A stretch of DNA of 64,000 bases from contig NZ_JALHLE010000019.1 in NCBI RefSeq assembly GCF_022832385.1, positions 62,001-126,000 of the forward strand. Reading direction: 5' to 3'. Shown piece by piece: positions 9,146 to 19,247 of the stretch. A program made the translations under genes and the position numbers. The stretch comes from Novosphingobium album (ex Hu et al. 2023) (GTDB lineage: Bacteria > Pseudomonadota > Alphaproteobacteria > Sphingomonadales > Sphingomonadaceae). Below the pieces are notes generated by a model, which was not told where the DNA came from, did not search any database, and saw only the letters and a list, made by a program, of their open reading frames with translations. Each line of letters opens with the position of its first letter. The first letter of the stretch is position 1.

Positions 9146-9973
9146 ATGCCGACCAGCCCCTGGAGCCATACCCGCAGTTCCTCGATCGCCGACGACGTCG
9201 ATTTCGAGATCAAGGGTCAGGAACTCCAGTTCATCGAAATCGAACTCGATCCCGGCGAGAGCGCGGTTGCGGAGGCCGGAGCGATGGTCTGGAAGGATTC
9301 GGACATCACGATGTCGACGGTATTCGGAGATGGCTCGAACAATGACGCCAGCGGCTTCATGGGTAAGCTGCTGGGCGCGGGCAAGCGTCTCGTCACCGGC
9401 GAGAGCCTGTTCACCACGGTCTTCACCCATCATGGCCAGGGCAAGGCGCGTGTGGCCTTTGCCGCCCCGGTTCCGGGCTCGATCCTGCCGATCAAGCTTG
9501 ATGATGTAGGCGGCCGGCTGATCTGCCAGAAGGATGCCTTCCTGTGCGCCGCGCGCGGTGTCTCGATCGGCATCCACTTCCAGCAGAAGATCATGACCGG
9601 GCTGTTCGGCGGCGAAGGCTTCATCATGCAGAAGCTGGAAGGCGACGGTTGGGTCTTCGTGCAGATGGGCGGCACCGTGATCGAGCGTGAACTGCGCGCG
9701 GGCGAGGAACTGCACATCGACACCGGCTGCATCGCGGCCTTCACTTCAGGTGTCGATTTCGACGTGATCCGCGCCGGTTCGGTCAAGTCCATGATCTTCG
9801 GCGGCGAAGGCGTGTTCTTCGCCCGCCTGCGCGGTCCCGGCAAGGTCTGGATCCAGTCGCTGCCATTCTCGCGCCTCGCAGGCCGTATGCTTTCGGCTGC
9901 CCTGCCCGGCGGACAGCGCCGCGGAGAAGGCTCGATCCTGGGTGGTCTGGGCGACCTGCTGGACGGCGACTGA
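9146..9973 (+). CDS. AIM24/TIGR00266 family protein
   Basis: A 275-residue protein of the AIM24 family of beta-rich proteins. It has the family pattern of glycine-rich strands: AVAEAGAMVWKDSDITM near residue 42, FFARLRGPGKVWIQSLP near residue 225, and a polar C-terminal tail ending LGDLLDGD. No signal peptide or membrane segment is visible. CCGGAGAAT precedes the ATG by three bases. Bacterial members have no settled function; mitochondrial Aim24 affects inner-membrane organisation. A TTGACA box at 9061-9066 could be a -35 element, but no convincing -10 follows. Confidence 0.85.
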   Translation: MPTSPWSHTRSSSIADDVDFEIKGQELQFIEIELDPGESAVAEAGAMVWKDSDITMSTVFGDGSNNDASGFMGKLLGAGKRLVTGESLFTTVFTHHGQGKARVAFAAPVPGSILPIKLDDVGGRLICQKDAFLCAARGVSIGIHFQQKIMTGLFGGEGFIMQKLEGDGWVFVQMGGTVIERELRAGEELHIDTGCIAAFTSGVDFDVIRAGSVKSMIFGGEGVFFARLRGPGKVWIQSLPFSRLAGRMLSAALPGGQRRGEGSILGGLGDLLDGD

Positions 9974-10106
9974 GACACTGTCGCCAACGCGGCTGTACAT
10001 TAAGGCAAATTCACACTCGCGACACCAAATGCCAACCACTATCAGGGTACAGGCAACCGGACGCAGCATGGATCTGCCATCCCCGAACTAAGGTATCGAG
10101 AAGCGA

Positions 10107-11930
<1,824 letters not shown>

Positions 11931-12055
11931 CGGCGTACCGGCTGTTGCGGCGTCGCCCTAGCCCCCGCCAGAGACGCCAATGCGCTTCTGCTCATGTCTG
12001 CAAAAATAAGGTTAGCCGTGATTACGGCTTTACCGGGTAATAACCCTTATCCGGT

Positions 12056-14431
12056 ATGCCAAGCAGTGTGAACAGCAAGTCGCTCCATAGCAACGCACTC
12101 CCGACGGCTCTTCCCGCACTTGCGGTGCTGGGCCTCACCGATCCCGTCAACGGGGATTGGGCCCGTTTGCGCGGGTTGCAGTATGCGAGCCTCGGATCCG
12201 CCGCCTTTCTGCGGATTGCGACGCAGGGTTCCGCCGTCCTGGCGGCCGCAGCACTGTTGGTGCACCATGTGCACATGGGCGCCATCCTCGGTTGGATCGC
12301 CACCGTAGCTGCAACCTTGTGGTACAGCTTTCGCATCGAACGCTCGATGGCGGACGCCGACCGGCGGCGCATGTCACGCGGCGAAATCCGGGCGCAGATG
12401 ATCAGTTCGGCCGTGAACGGCCTCGCCTGGGCAGTGCCGCTCGCCTGTTTCGGCTTCCTGACGGATTCGCAGATACAAGTGAAGATCTGGACCGTCCTTG
12501 CCATGTTGATGACGGCGTCGGCGATCCTTCTGCCTGCCGTGCCGATCGGAACGATCATATTTTCCGCAATCGTCGGTGGCACCGCGATTGTTTACTTCCT
12601 GTTCACCGGCAGCTACGATCTGGCAGCCATCACGATCTTTTTCACCGGCATCATCTTCGCGGGCGCCATCGAAGGCGCGCGGCGGTATATCGCCGCCCAG
12701 ATCGCGGAAGCCGGGCTTCTCGAAAAGAACGAAGTCGTTTCACTGCTCCTTCGCGAATTCGAGGAAGGCGACGCAGACTGGTTGTGGCAGGTCGACACGG
12801 CCCGCCGCGTCCGTTCGGTATCGCCGCGCTTCGCCTATGCGCTGGGGAATGACGCAGCCCAGGCGGAGGGCCTTCCACTCCTGCAGCTCATTTCCGGACC
12901 GGGCTGGGAAACCGGACAGTTTCCGACCAGCCTCCACGATCTTGCCGAACGCCTGAAGCGGCGCGAGAATTTCTCCAACCTGCTGGTAAGGGTGATAATC
13001 AACGGGCAGCCGCGCTGGTGGGAGCTTTCCGGCACCCCCCGCTTCGATGAGGGTGGAACCTTCAGTGGCTTTCGCGGTGTTGGCTCCGACGTGACCGAAG
13101 CACGCGAGAACTCCGACAAGATCGCCTGGCTCGCCCGCTACGATCCGCTCACCGGCCTGCCCAACCGCACGATGCTGACCGAGGCACTTGCCGGAGCCCT
13201 CGACAATGCCGAAAAGCGCAACACCCGCTGCGCCTTCCTGATGATCGATCTCGACCGCTTCAAGGCCGTCAACGACACACTGGGCCATATAGTCGGCGAC
13301 CAGCTCCTGGCCCGCGTATCCGAACGCCTGAAGGAGTTGATGACCGAGAACGACCTGTGCGGCCGCCTCGGCGGCGACGAGTTCGCCATTGTCATCCGCG
13401 ATGCATCCGAACTCCGGCACATCGACGAGGTGGCACAAAACGTCATCCAGCGTCTGTCGCAGCCCTATGACGTCGATCACCACACGCTCTATGTCGGCGC
13501 GTCGGTCGGCTCGGCGATCGGCCTGCGTGACGGCGACACTGTCGAGACACTGATGCGCAATGCGGATCTTGCGCTTTACCGGGCGAAGGACGGCGGCGGC
13601 AACACCCACTACACCTACGAACCCACGCTGCACGCCCATGCCGAGGAACGCCGCAAACTGGAATTCTCGCTGCGCAAGGCATTGGAAAAGGACGAGTTTG
13701 AGCTGGTCTATCAGCCGGTCGTGGATGCCCATACCGAAGGCGTGGTCAGCTTCGAGGCCCTGCTGCGCTGGAACAGCAAGGATCACGGCCCGGTCAGCCC
13801 CGCCAAGTTCATTCCGCTGGCGGAAGACACCCGGCTGATCGTGCCGATCGGCGAATGGGTTCTGCAGCAGGCCTGCCTGGAGGCGATGAACTGGCCCGAT
13901 CATATCCGCGTGGCCGCCAACGTCTCGGGCGAACAATTGCTTGATCCGAACTTCACCGCCAGCGTCGTCGGTGCACTTTCGCAAAGCGGCCTTTCGGCCC
14001 GGCGGCTGGAAATCGAAGTCACCGAAAGCATCTTCCTGCGCGATGCCACGCAGGCCCGCGCCGCGCTCGAGAAGGTCATGGCACTGGGCTGCGGCGTAGC
14101 GCTCGACGATTTCGGTACCGGCTATTCCTCGCTCGGCTACCTCAGGAAACTGCGGTTCTCGACCATCAAGGTGGACCGCTCGTTCGTGCAGGGGGCTGCG
14201 GCCGGCAACATCGAAAGCATCGCGATCATCCGCGCCGTGGTCGCCATGGCCGACAGTCTCGAGATGTCGACCACCGCCGAAGGTGCCGAAACCGAAGAGG
14301 AAGTCGAACTGATCCGCCAGCTCGGCTGCCGCAAGATCCAGGGCTACTACTTCGGCCGCCCGATGGCCGCGAAGGACGCCGAAGCGCTGTTCAGGAACCC
14401 GCGCAATCTTTCACAGCACAGCGCGGCCTGA
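12056..14431 (+). CDS. membrane GGDEF-EAL cyclic-di-GMP enzyme
   Basis: A 791-residue signalling protein. Residues 50-205 hold about five hydrophobic helices in a membrane sensor region. A PAS-like domain follows (residues 240-350, ending GFRGVGSDVTEARE), then a GGDEF domain with an intact GGDEF at 439-443 and an EAL domain with EALLRW at 567-572, DDFGTGYSS and a C-terminal GYYFGRPM. Both catalytic signatures look intact. The inhibitory RxxD site before GGDEF reads TEND, so product inhibition is probably lost. The net direction (synthesis or breakdown of c-di-GMP) cannot be read from sequence. A PilZ gene lies at 33216-33716. Confidence 0.93.
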   Translation: MPSSVNSKSLHSNALPTALPALAVLGLTDPVNGDWARLRGLQYASLGSAAFLRIATQGSAVLAAAALLVHHVHMGAILGWIATVAATLWYSFRIERSMADADRRRMSRGEIRAQMISSAVNGLAWAVPLACFGFLTDSQIQVKIWTVLAMLMTASAILLPAVPIGTIIFSAIVGGTAIVYFLFTGSYDLAAITIFFTGIIFAGAIEGARRYIAAQIAEAGLLEKNEVVSLLLREFEEGDADWLWQVDTARRVRSVSPRFAYALGNDAAQAEGLPLLQLISGPGWETGQFPTSLHDLAERLKRRENFSNLLVRVIINGQPRWWELSGTPRFDEGGTFSGFRGVGSDVTEARENSDKIAWLARYDPLTGLPNRTMLTEALAGALDNAEKRNTRCAFLMIDLDRFKAVNDTLGHIVGDQLLARVSERLKELMTENDLCGRLGGDEFAIVIRDASELRHIDEVAQNVIQRLSQPYDVDHHTLYVGASVGSAIGLRDGDTVETLMRNADLALYRAKDGGGNTHYTYEPTLHAHAEERRKLEFSLRKALEKDEFELVYQPVVDAHTEGVVSFEALLRWNSKDHGPVSPAKFIPLAEDTRLIVPIGEWVLQQACLEAMNWPDHIRVAANVSGEQLLDPNFTASVVGALSQSGLSARRLEIEVTESIFLRDATQARAALEKVMALGCGVALDDFGTGYSSLGYLRKLRFSTIKVDRSFVQGAAAGNIESIAIIRAVVAMADSLEMSTTAEGAETEEEVELIRQLGCRKIQGYYFGRPMAAKDAEALFRNPRNLSQHSAA

Positions 14432-14479
14432 CACCCTTACGCCATCAACGCCTCCGTGCGAAAACGGCGTGTATCCGGA

Positions 14480-15157
14480 TCAGGCCCCGACCAGCCCCTT
14501 GATTGCGCTTTCGAACAGCTCGCGGCCGTCAGTGCCGCCGTGAGTGATCTCGATGGCGCGTTCGGGGTGCGGCATCATACCGAGCACGTTGCCCGCCGCG
14601 TTGAGCACGCCCGCGATCTGCCGGGCCGAGCCGTTGACGTCGCCGACATAGCGGAACGCCACCCGTCCCTCACCCTCGAGGCGGTCGAGCGTGGCATCGT
14701 CGGCGTAGTAGTTGCCATCATGGTGGGCAACGGGGATCGAGATTTCCTGCCCCGCCTCGTAGCCGCTGGTGAACAGCGACTGGGCGTTCTCCACCTTGAG
14801 CGTCACGTCGCGGCAGACGAAGCGGATCACCGAATTGCGCAGCAGCGCGCCGGGCAGCAGCCCGCTTTCGGTCAGCACCTGAAAGCCATTGCACACGCCC
14901 AGCACCGGCACGCCCTTTTCGGCGGCGGCGATCACCGCCTGCATCACCGGCGAGCGCGAGGCGATGGCGCCGCAGCGCAGATAATCGCCGTAGGAAAAGC
15001 CGCCGGGAAGCGCGATGAAATCCAGCCCCTCGGGCAGGTCATGATCGGCGTGCCACACCCGGTAAGGCGCGGTTCCCGAAACCTTCTCCAGCGCGTCCGC
15101 CATGTCGCGGTCGCAGTTGGAGCCGGGAAAGGTGATGACGGCGGAGCGGAAGGCCAT
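14480..15157 (-). CDS. purQ: phosphoribosylformylglycinamidine synthase, glutaminase subunit
   Basis: PurQ releases ammonia from glutamine and passes it to PurL in the fourth step of purine synthesis. The 225-residue class I amidotransferase has the nucleophile motif GVCNGFQVL, the N-terminal [11 protein letters not shown] and the C-terminal MMPHPERA with the catalytic histidine. The start at 15157 is chosen because its A overlaps the last base of the purS stop (TGATG), a mark of translational coupling. An upstream ATG at 15220 would lie inside purS. PurL, the third partner, is not in the window. Confidence 0.96.
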   Translation of the reverse strand: MAFRSAVITFPGSNCDRDMADALEKVSGTAPYRVWHADHDLPEGLDFIALPGGFSYGDYLRCGAIASRSPVMQAVIAAAEKGVPVLGVCNGFQVLTESGLLPGALLRNSVIRFVCRDVTLKVENAQSLFTSGYEAGQEISIPVAHHDGNYYADDATLDRLEGEGRVAFRYVGDVNGSARQIAGVLNAAGNVLGMMPHPERAIEITHGGTDGRELFESAIKGLVGA

Positions 15158-15393
15158 CAGGCGGCCACCTTCTCGATGCGGTAGTTCTCGATCACCATGT
15201 TGGCGAGCAGCTTGCGGCACATGTCGTCGAGCGCTTCGTCGCTGGTGCTGTCGGCCACGTCGAGCTCGAACAGGCGGCCGGCGCGCACGTCGTTGACGCC
15301 GGAAAAGCCCAGACCTTCGAGCGAATGGTGGATCGCCCGGCCCTGCGGATCGAGAACACCGGGCTTCAGACTGACGTGGACGCGGACTTTCAT
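15157..15393 (-). CDS. purS: phosphoribosylformylglycinamidine synthase subunit PurS
   Basis: A 78-residue protein that bridges PurQ and PurL. It starts [20 protein letters not shown] and carries [14 protein letters not shown], both characteristic of PurS. An upstream in-frame ATG at 15465 would add a 24-residue non-conserved tail, so 15393 is used; AGGCCC lies upstream. The stop overlaps the purQ start by one base, so the two form an operon in the order purS-purQ. Small PurS with separate PurQ is the arrangement of alphaproteobacteria and Gram-positives rather than of enterobacteria. Confidence 0.95.
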   Translation of the reverse strand: MKVRVHVSLKPGVLDPQGRAIHHSLEGLGFSGVNDVRAGRLFELDVADSTSDEALDDMCRKLLANMVIENYRIEKVAA

Positions 15394-15523
15394 CGCAGGG
15401 CCTTTCGCTTGCGAGCGGGCAGATTCGTTTGAAGCGCCTATGACTCCTGCAGCGCCCCGGGGCAAGTCATGCTATGGGCGCCGCTGTTGAACAGGCCGCC
15501 AGATGGCCGAAATGGAGCAATAC

Positions 15524-16429
15524 ATGCCGATTTCCTTCGCCGGTCAGGTCGCAGTCGTCACCGGAGCAGGCAATGGCCTTGGCCGTGCCTATGCGCTGGA
15601 ACTGGCCCGGCGCGGTGCGAAAGTGGTGGTAAACGACCTCGGCGCCTCGCGCGACGGCACCGGCCATTCGGATGCGGCACTGGCCGTGGTCGAGGAAATC
15701 CGCGCGGCAGGCGGCGAGGCGATGGCCGATGGCGGCGACGTCTCCGACTTCGCGCAGATGGAAGCCATGGCCGCCCGCGCGGTGGAGGCCTGGGGCGGCA
15801 TCCATGTGCTCATCAACAACGCGGGCATCCTGCGCGACCGCACCTTCGCCAAGATGGACCCGGCCGATTTCGAATTGGTCCTGCGCGTCCACCTGCTCGG
15901 CAGCGCCTTTGCCACCAAGGCGGTGTGGGAAACGATGCGCGCGCAGAATTACGGCCGTGTGCTGATGACGACCTCATCAACCGGCCTCGGCGGCAATTTC
16001 GGGCAGGCCAACTACGGCGCGGCCAAGGCAGGCGTGCTTGGCCTCGCCCGCACGCTGCGGCTGGAAGGCGCCAGACACGACATCCGCGTCAACTGCATTG
16101 CCCCCACCGCCGGCACCCGCATGACCGCCGACATCTTCCCCGATGAGGCCTACAAGGCGTTCGAGCCCGAAGGCGTGGTACCAGCCGCGCTGTTCCTGGT
16201 CTCAAAGGATGCCCCCACCGACGCGATCGTCGCGGCGGGCGGCGGTGTGTTCCAGAGCGCCTTTATCACGATGAACAAGGGCGTGCTGCTGCCGGAAAAC
16301 GAGCGCACCGTGGAAGGCTTTGCCGCAGCGTGGCCCGAAATCCGCGAGCGGACGGGCGACCATGTGTTCGAGAACGGCATGGAGCAATCGCACCACGCGC
16401 TGTCGATGCTGAGCCGCGCTCGAGGGTGA
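15524..16429 (+). CDS. short-chain dehydrogenase, peroxisomal MFE-2-like
   Basis: A 301-residue NAD(P)-dependent SDR. The cofactor loop TGAGNGLG is near residue 13, NNAGILRDRTFAKM near residue 93, the catalytic YGAAK near residue 165, and SSTG carries the serine. The segment VVVNDLGASRDGTG and the long C-terminus resemble the (R)-3-hydroxyacyl-CoA dehydrogenase unit of multifunctional enzyme 2, so a role in fatty acyl-CoA oxidation is likely. The start at 15524 has GGAG six bases upstream; ATGs at 15503 and 15512 are alternatives. Confidence 0.85.
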   Translation: MPISFAGQVAVVTGAGNGLGRAYALELARRGAKVVVNDLGASRDGTGHSDAALAVVEEIRAAGGEAMADGGDVSDFAQMEAMAARAVEAWGGIHVLINNAGILRDRTFAKMDPADFELVLRVHLLGSAFATKAVWETMRAQNYGRVLMTTSSTGLGGNFGQANYGAAKAGVLGLARTLRLEGARHDIRVNCIAPTAGTRMTADIFPDEAYKAFEPEGVVPAALFLVSKDAPTDAIVAAGGGVFQSAFITMNKGVLLPENERTVEGFAAAWPEIRERTGDHVFENGMEQSHHALSMLSRARG

Positions 16430-16493
16430 GGCTGCGCGGCAAGTTCGACGCCTCAGGACTTAGACTCGGTTTATTGCCGACGAACCTAGGTAC

Positions 16494-17171
16494 TCACGCC
16501 ATTTCATGGTCCCTAACCCACGCGGCAAGTTTCACGGGGTCGCTGATCCGGATGTGGCGGTAGCCCGTAGCGATGAAACCGTGCGCCGTCAGTTGCCGCA
16601 GGGCCTTGGCAAGCGTTACTGTCGATATCCCGAGCATCCCGGCAAACTCCTCCTGGAGGAAGTCGAGCCGGTCGCTGCCGTCGGCGGCGTGATGCATGCG
16701 CATGATCAGCCTGCCCAGCCGCACTTCGGGCGACAGGGTTCGCATGTCATCCAGCAGCGCCAGCGACACCGACAGGCGGAAAGACGCGACAATGTAAAAC
16801 GCACGGGCAATGGCGGCATTGCCGAGCAAGCGATTGAAGGCCGTACTTTCCAGATGACCGATGACGGTTTCGCCAATCGCCACCGCGCGATGCTGCCGCA
16901 CCTCGCCATGCAGCAGCGCGGCGTCGCCATAGTTCTGACCGGTATGAATCAGTCCGGAAAACACCTCCAGGCCATCGCTTCGCGGGTTGATGAGCTTGAC
17001 CCGGCCGGCGATGACAATGCCGATACTCTGATCCCGGTCGCCGCGCTCATGGATGACTTCCCCGTCGCGATACTTGCGGCGAATGGCGTGCGATTCCACG
17101 AGTGCCCACTCAGCCGGCGGCAGGAGTTCAGAGAGTCTCGGAACACTCGAAACGGACACATCGAACCTCAA
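16494..17171 (-). CDS. Crp/Fnr family transcriptional regulator
   Basis: A 225-residue DNA-binding regulator. Residues 15-120 form a cyclic-nucleotide-binding-like beta barrel (GEVIHERGDRDQSIGIVIAG) and residues 150-215 a winged helix (QEEFAGMLGISTVTLAKALRQL). The recognition-helix position carries S-T-V-T-L-A-K rather than the SRETVSR-type pattern of Fnr. No cysteines are present, so an FNR-type iron-sulfur cluster is excluded. The effector is unknown. It is convergent with the SDR gene at 15524 and has no clear operon partner. Confidence 0.85.
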   Translation of the reverse strand: MRFDVSVSSVPRLSELLPPAEWALVESHAIRRKYRDGEVIHERGDRDQSIGIVIAGRVKLINPRSDGLEVFSGLIHTGQNYGDAALLHGEVRQHRAVAIGETVIGHLESTAFNRLLGNAAIARAFYIVASFRLSVSLALLDDMRTLSPEVRLGRLIMRMHHAADGSDRLDFLQEEFAGMLGISTVTLAKALRQLTAHGFIATGYRHIRISDPVKLAAWVRDHEMA

Positions 17172-17481
17172 TTCTTAAATTTTTCATATTCTGAACGCTG
17201 CCTATGAACTAGCCATGGAACATATCCCCGCCAATACTGAAAGGGATCGCCAGCCTTCTGCTCACAAGTCGCAAGGCCACGGGCTATTCGGGTCGCACGA
17301 ATAGCAATTCGGGAATGGCAACCGGCAAACCGGGCCATTCAGACTTGCCGGGGCGTTGCGGAACAGAGACGCGACGCCCCGACATTCTCCGGATCAAGTC
17401 GCTTCCCGAAAGCTGAGGTTTCTTCTCCCCACCCGCCTCAGCGAGGGCAGCCGGGTGTCGATCAATGCCTGAGCCGGACGA
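17172..17481. other. 310-base gap with one GC-rich hairpin
   Basis: No convincing gene is present. The left end, AT-rich with TTAAATTTTTCATATT at about 17175-17190, is the likely promoter of the leftward Crp-type regulator. A 12-bp hairpin with one G-U pair spans 17349-17381 with a nine-base loop and no U-tract; it may mark the end of the leftward DUF2794 transcript. Confidence 0.5.
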
Positions 17482-17856
17482 TTAGCCGTCCACCACCTTG
17501 AGCAGCTTGCGCTCCAGCGGACTGAGCACACCCGCCAGTTCATGCCCCCGCTTGAGAACCTGGCCGGCCTCACCGAACAGCGTCCACATGCCCTGCTTGC
17601 CGCGCAGGGACGGACGTTTTTCGATGCGGGCCTGCGGGCGTTCGGCAGCGCGGCGGAAGGCGCTGAAGTTGGCAGCCTCCTTGCCGAAATCCATTGCGTA
17701 ATCACGCCAGAATCCGGCAGCGACCATGCGGCCGTAGAGATCTAGTATACGCTGGAGTTCCAGCCGGTCGAACCCGACCTGCAGCGGGGTTCTGCCCGGA
17801 AAGGCGACAATACTTGCGGAAGCGGGGTTCGCCGGACCGGCGGGGCCTGCCGCCAT
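17482..17856 (-). CDS. DUF2794 domain protein
   Basis: A 124-residue protein of a family found almost only in alphaproteobacteria. It matches the family through FDRLELQRILDLYGRMVAAGFWRDYA split over residues 29-55, then FRRAAERPQARIEK and LKRGHELAGVL. No signal peptide or membrane segment is visible. Function is unknown. It starts five bases after the stop of the serine acetyltransferase gene and is probably cotranscribed with it. Confidence 0.85.
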   Translation of the reverse strand: MAAGPAGPANPASASIVAFPGRTPLQVGFDRLELQRILDLYGRMVAAGFWRDYAMDFGKEAANFSAFRRAAERPQARIEKRPSLRGKQGMWTLFGEAGQVLKRGHELAGVLSPLERKLLKVVDG

Positions 17857-17861
17857 TCAGA

Positions 17862-18563
17862 TCATACGCCCTTGCAGGCTGGTTCGCTCGGCTTGGCCGC
17901 CTCGCGCTCTGCCAACAGCGCTTCGACCTGCTCGCGCAGGACCGCAACCTGCTCTTCGAGTTCATCGACCCGCTGGCTGCCCACCGGTTCGCACGGCTCC
18001 TTGCAGGGCGTGCCGTAGGGCATGAATTCCTTGGCGTAAGTCTCGGCCTTGACGAGAGTCGAGCGCGCCTTGACACCGATCATCGTCGCCCCTTCGGGCA
18101 CGTTCTCCGTCACGACTGCACTGGCACCGATACGGGCGCGCCTGCCGATGGTCACAGGGCCGATGATCTGGGCGCCCGAGCCAACGATCACGTTGTCCTC
18201 CAGTGTCGGGTGACGCTTGCCGCCCACGCCGTTAGTGGGGTTGGAGCCGCCCAGCGTGACGCACTGGTAGATCGTGACATTGTCGCCGATATGCGCAGTT
18301 TCGCCGATCACGGTAAAGCCGTGGTCGATGAAGAAATTCTTGCCGATGGTGGCGCCGGGATGGATGTCGATTGCGGTGAGGAAGCGCGAAAAGTGGTTCA
18401 CCGCGCGCGCCAGGAAGAACAGGCGGGCATTGAACAGGCGGTGCGCGATCTTGTGCCAGAACAGCGCCCAGACGCCCGGATAGAGCAGCACCTCCCAGCG
18501 CGAACGGGGCGCGGGATCGCGTGCGACCACGGAGTCCAGATAGCGGATCAGGTTACCCAGCAT
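17862..18563 (-). CDS. cysE: serine O-acetyltransferase
   Basis: It acetylates serine with acetyl-CoA, the committed step of cysteine synthesis. The 233-residue protein has a short N-terminal helical region (LYPGVWALFWHKIAHRLF), then a left-handed beta helix of hexapeptide repeats with DIHPGATIG, FIDHGFTVIGE and the loop LGGSNPTNGVGGKRHPTL that carries catalytic residues. Unlike short EpsC-type enzymes, it ends in a heptad-like, glutamate-rich tail (DELEEQVAVLREQVEALL, about residues 199-216), a probable coiled coil, preceded by a Cys-containing loop. The epsC/cysE naming is interchangeable here. Confidence 0.93.
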   Translation of the reverse strand: MLGNLIRYLDSVVARDPAPRSRWEVLLYPGVWALFWHKIAHRLFNARLFFLARAVNHFSRFLTAIDIHPGATIGKNFFIDHGFTVIGETAHIGDNVTIYQCVTLGGSNPTNGVGGKRHPTLEDNVIVGSGAQIIGPVTIGRRARIGASAVVTENVPEGATMIGVKARSTLVKAETYAKEFMPYGTPCKEPCEPVGSQRVDELEEQVAVLREQVEALLAEREAAKPSEPACKGV

Positions 18564-18616
18564 TACGCGTAAATCCCATCAATCCGGCCGCGATGCAAGT
18601 TTTGCGCCTGCCGCCG

Positions 18617-19240
18617 TCAATCCTCTTTCGTCGCGCCGCCCTTAGTCTCAATCAGTGCGTCACGCCAGATCGCCATTGTCGGCGCCTGCTTTCGCTCCAG
18701 ACTGAGCCGGTCGATCGCGGCGACCAGCTTCTCCACGCCCACATGGCTACGCTCACACCGTCCTACAAGATATTGCGTTGCAGAATGGTCAAGAACCAGC
18801 CCGCGCATTTCCGCATGGAGTTCCATCAGCGCGATCAGCATTGCATCGTCCGGCTCACCGATTTCGAGGTCGAGCGCAGCGCCGAGGCGCGAGGCGAGAT
18901 CGGGCAGGCGCACCTGCCAGCTGCCCTCCCCGGTGCCGCGCGCACGGTTGGCCACGATCAGCAGCGGACGGCCGCTTTCCTGCGCCCGGTTCCAGCGGTG
19001 GAACAGCTCGTCCTCATCGAGTGTCTCGGCATTGTCCACCGCGTCACCCTGCCCGGATTCGGCGAACCAGCGGGCCAGCAATGACTTGCCCGAGCGCGGC
19101 GGGCCAGTGAGGATCGCCGTGTGGAAGGGCCACTTGTCCGGCTCCATCAGCGCGTCGAGAACACCGGCATTGGCATTGCCCACGACAATACGCGGGGGGC
19201 TGTCGCTCGCGGTGGACAGCGGGAGGGCAATCTGTCTCAT
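18617..19240 (-). CDS. hdaA: DnaA regulatory inactivator HdaA-like ATPase
   Basis: A 207-residue DnaA-like AAA+ protein. It has the P-loop GPPRSGKSLL near residue 46, a degenerate acidic Walker B stretch (VDNAETLDEDELF), and sensor segments in RLPDLASRLGAALDLEIGEPDD. It lacks the DnaA DNA-binding domain. This matches HdaA of alphaproteobacteria, which with the DNA clamp triggers ATP hydrolysis on DnaA and limits re-initiation. It begins seven bases after the stop of the upstream DUF2066-like gene, so the two are an operon. Whether an N-terminal clamp-binding QxxLxLP motif is kept is hinted at by MRQIALPL. Confidence 0.85.
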   Translation of the reverse strand: MRQIALPLSTASDSPPRIVVGNANAGVLDALMEPDKWPFHTAILTGPPRSGKSLLARWFAESGQGDAVDNAETLDEDELFHRWNRAQESGRPLLIVANRARGTGEGSWQVRLPDLASRLGAALDLEIGEPDDAMLIALMELHAEMRGLVLDHSATQYLVGRCERSHVGVEKLVAAIDRLSLERKQAPTMAIWRDALIETKGGATKED

Positions 19241-19247
19241 GCTGGCC

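Noticed and set aside
11931..12055. Riboswitch or structured leader before the GGDEF-EAL gene
   Set aside because: Only a short GGGT-AATA-ACCC hairpin is seen, which is not enough to call a known riboswitch.
17215..17304. Short rightward frame starting MEHIPANTERDR in the gap after the Crp-type gene
   Set aside because: It has fewer than 30 codons, no ribosome binding site and no motif.
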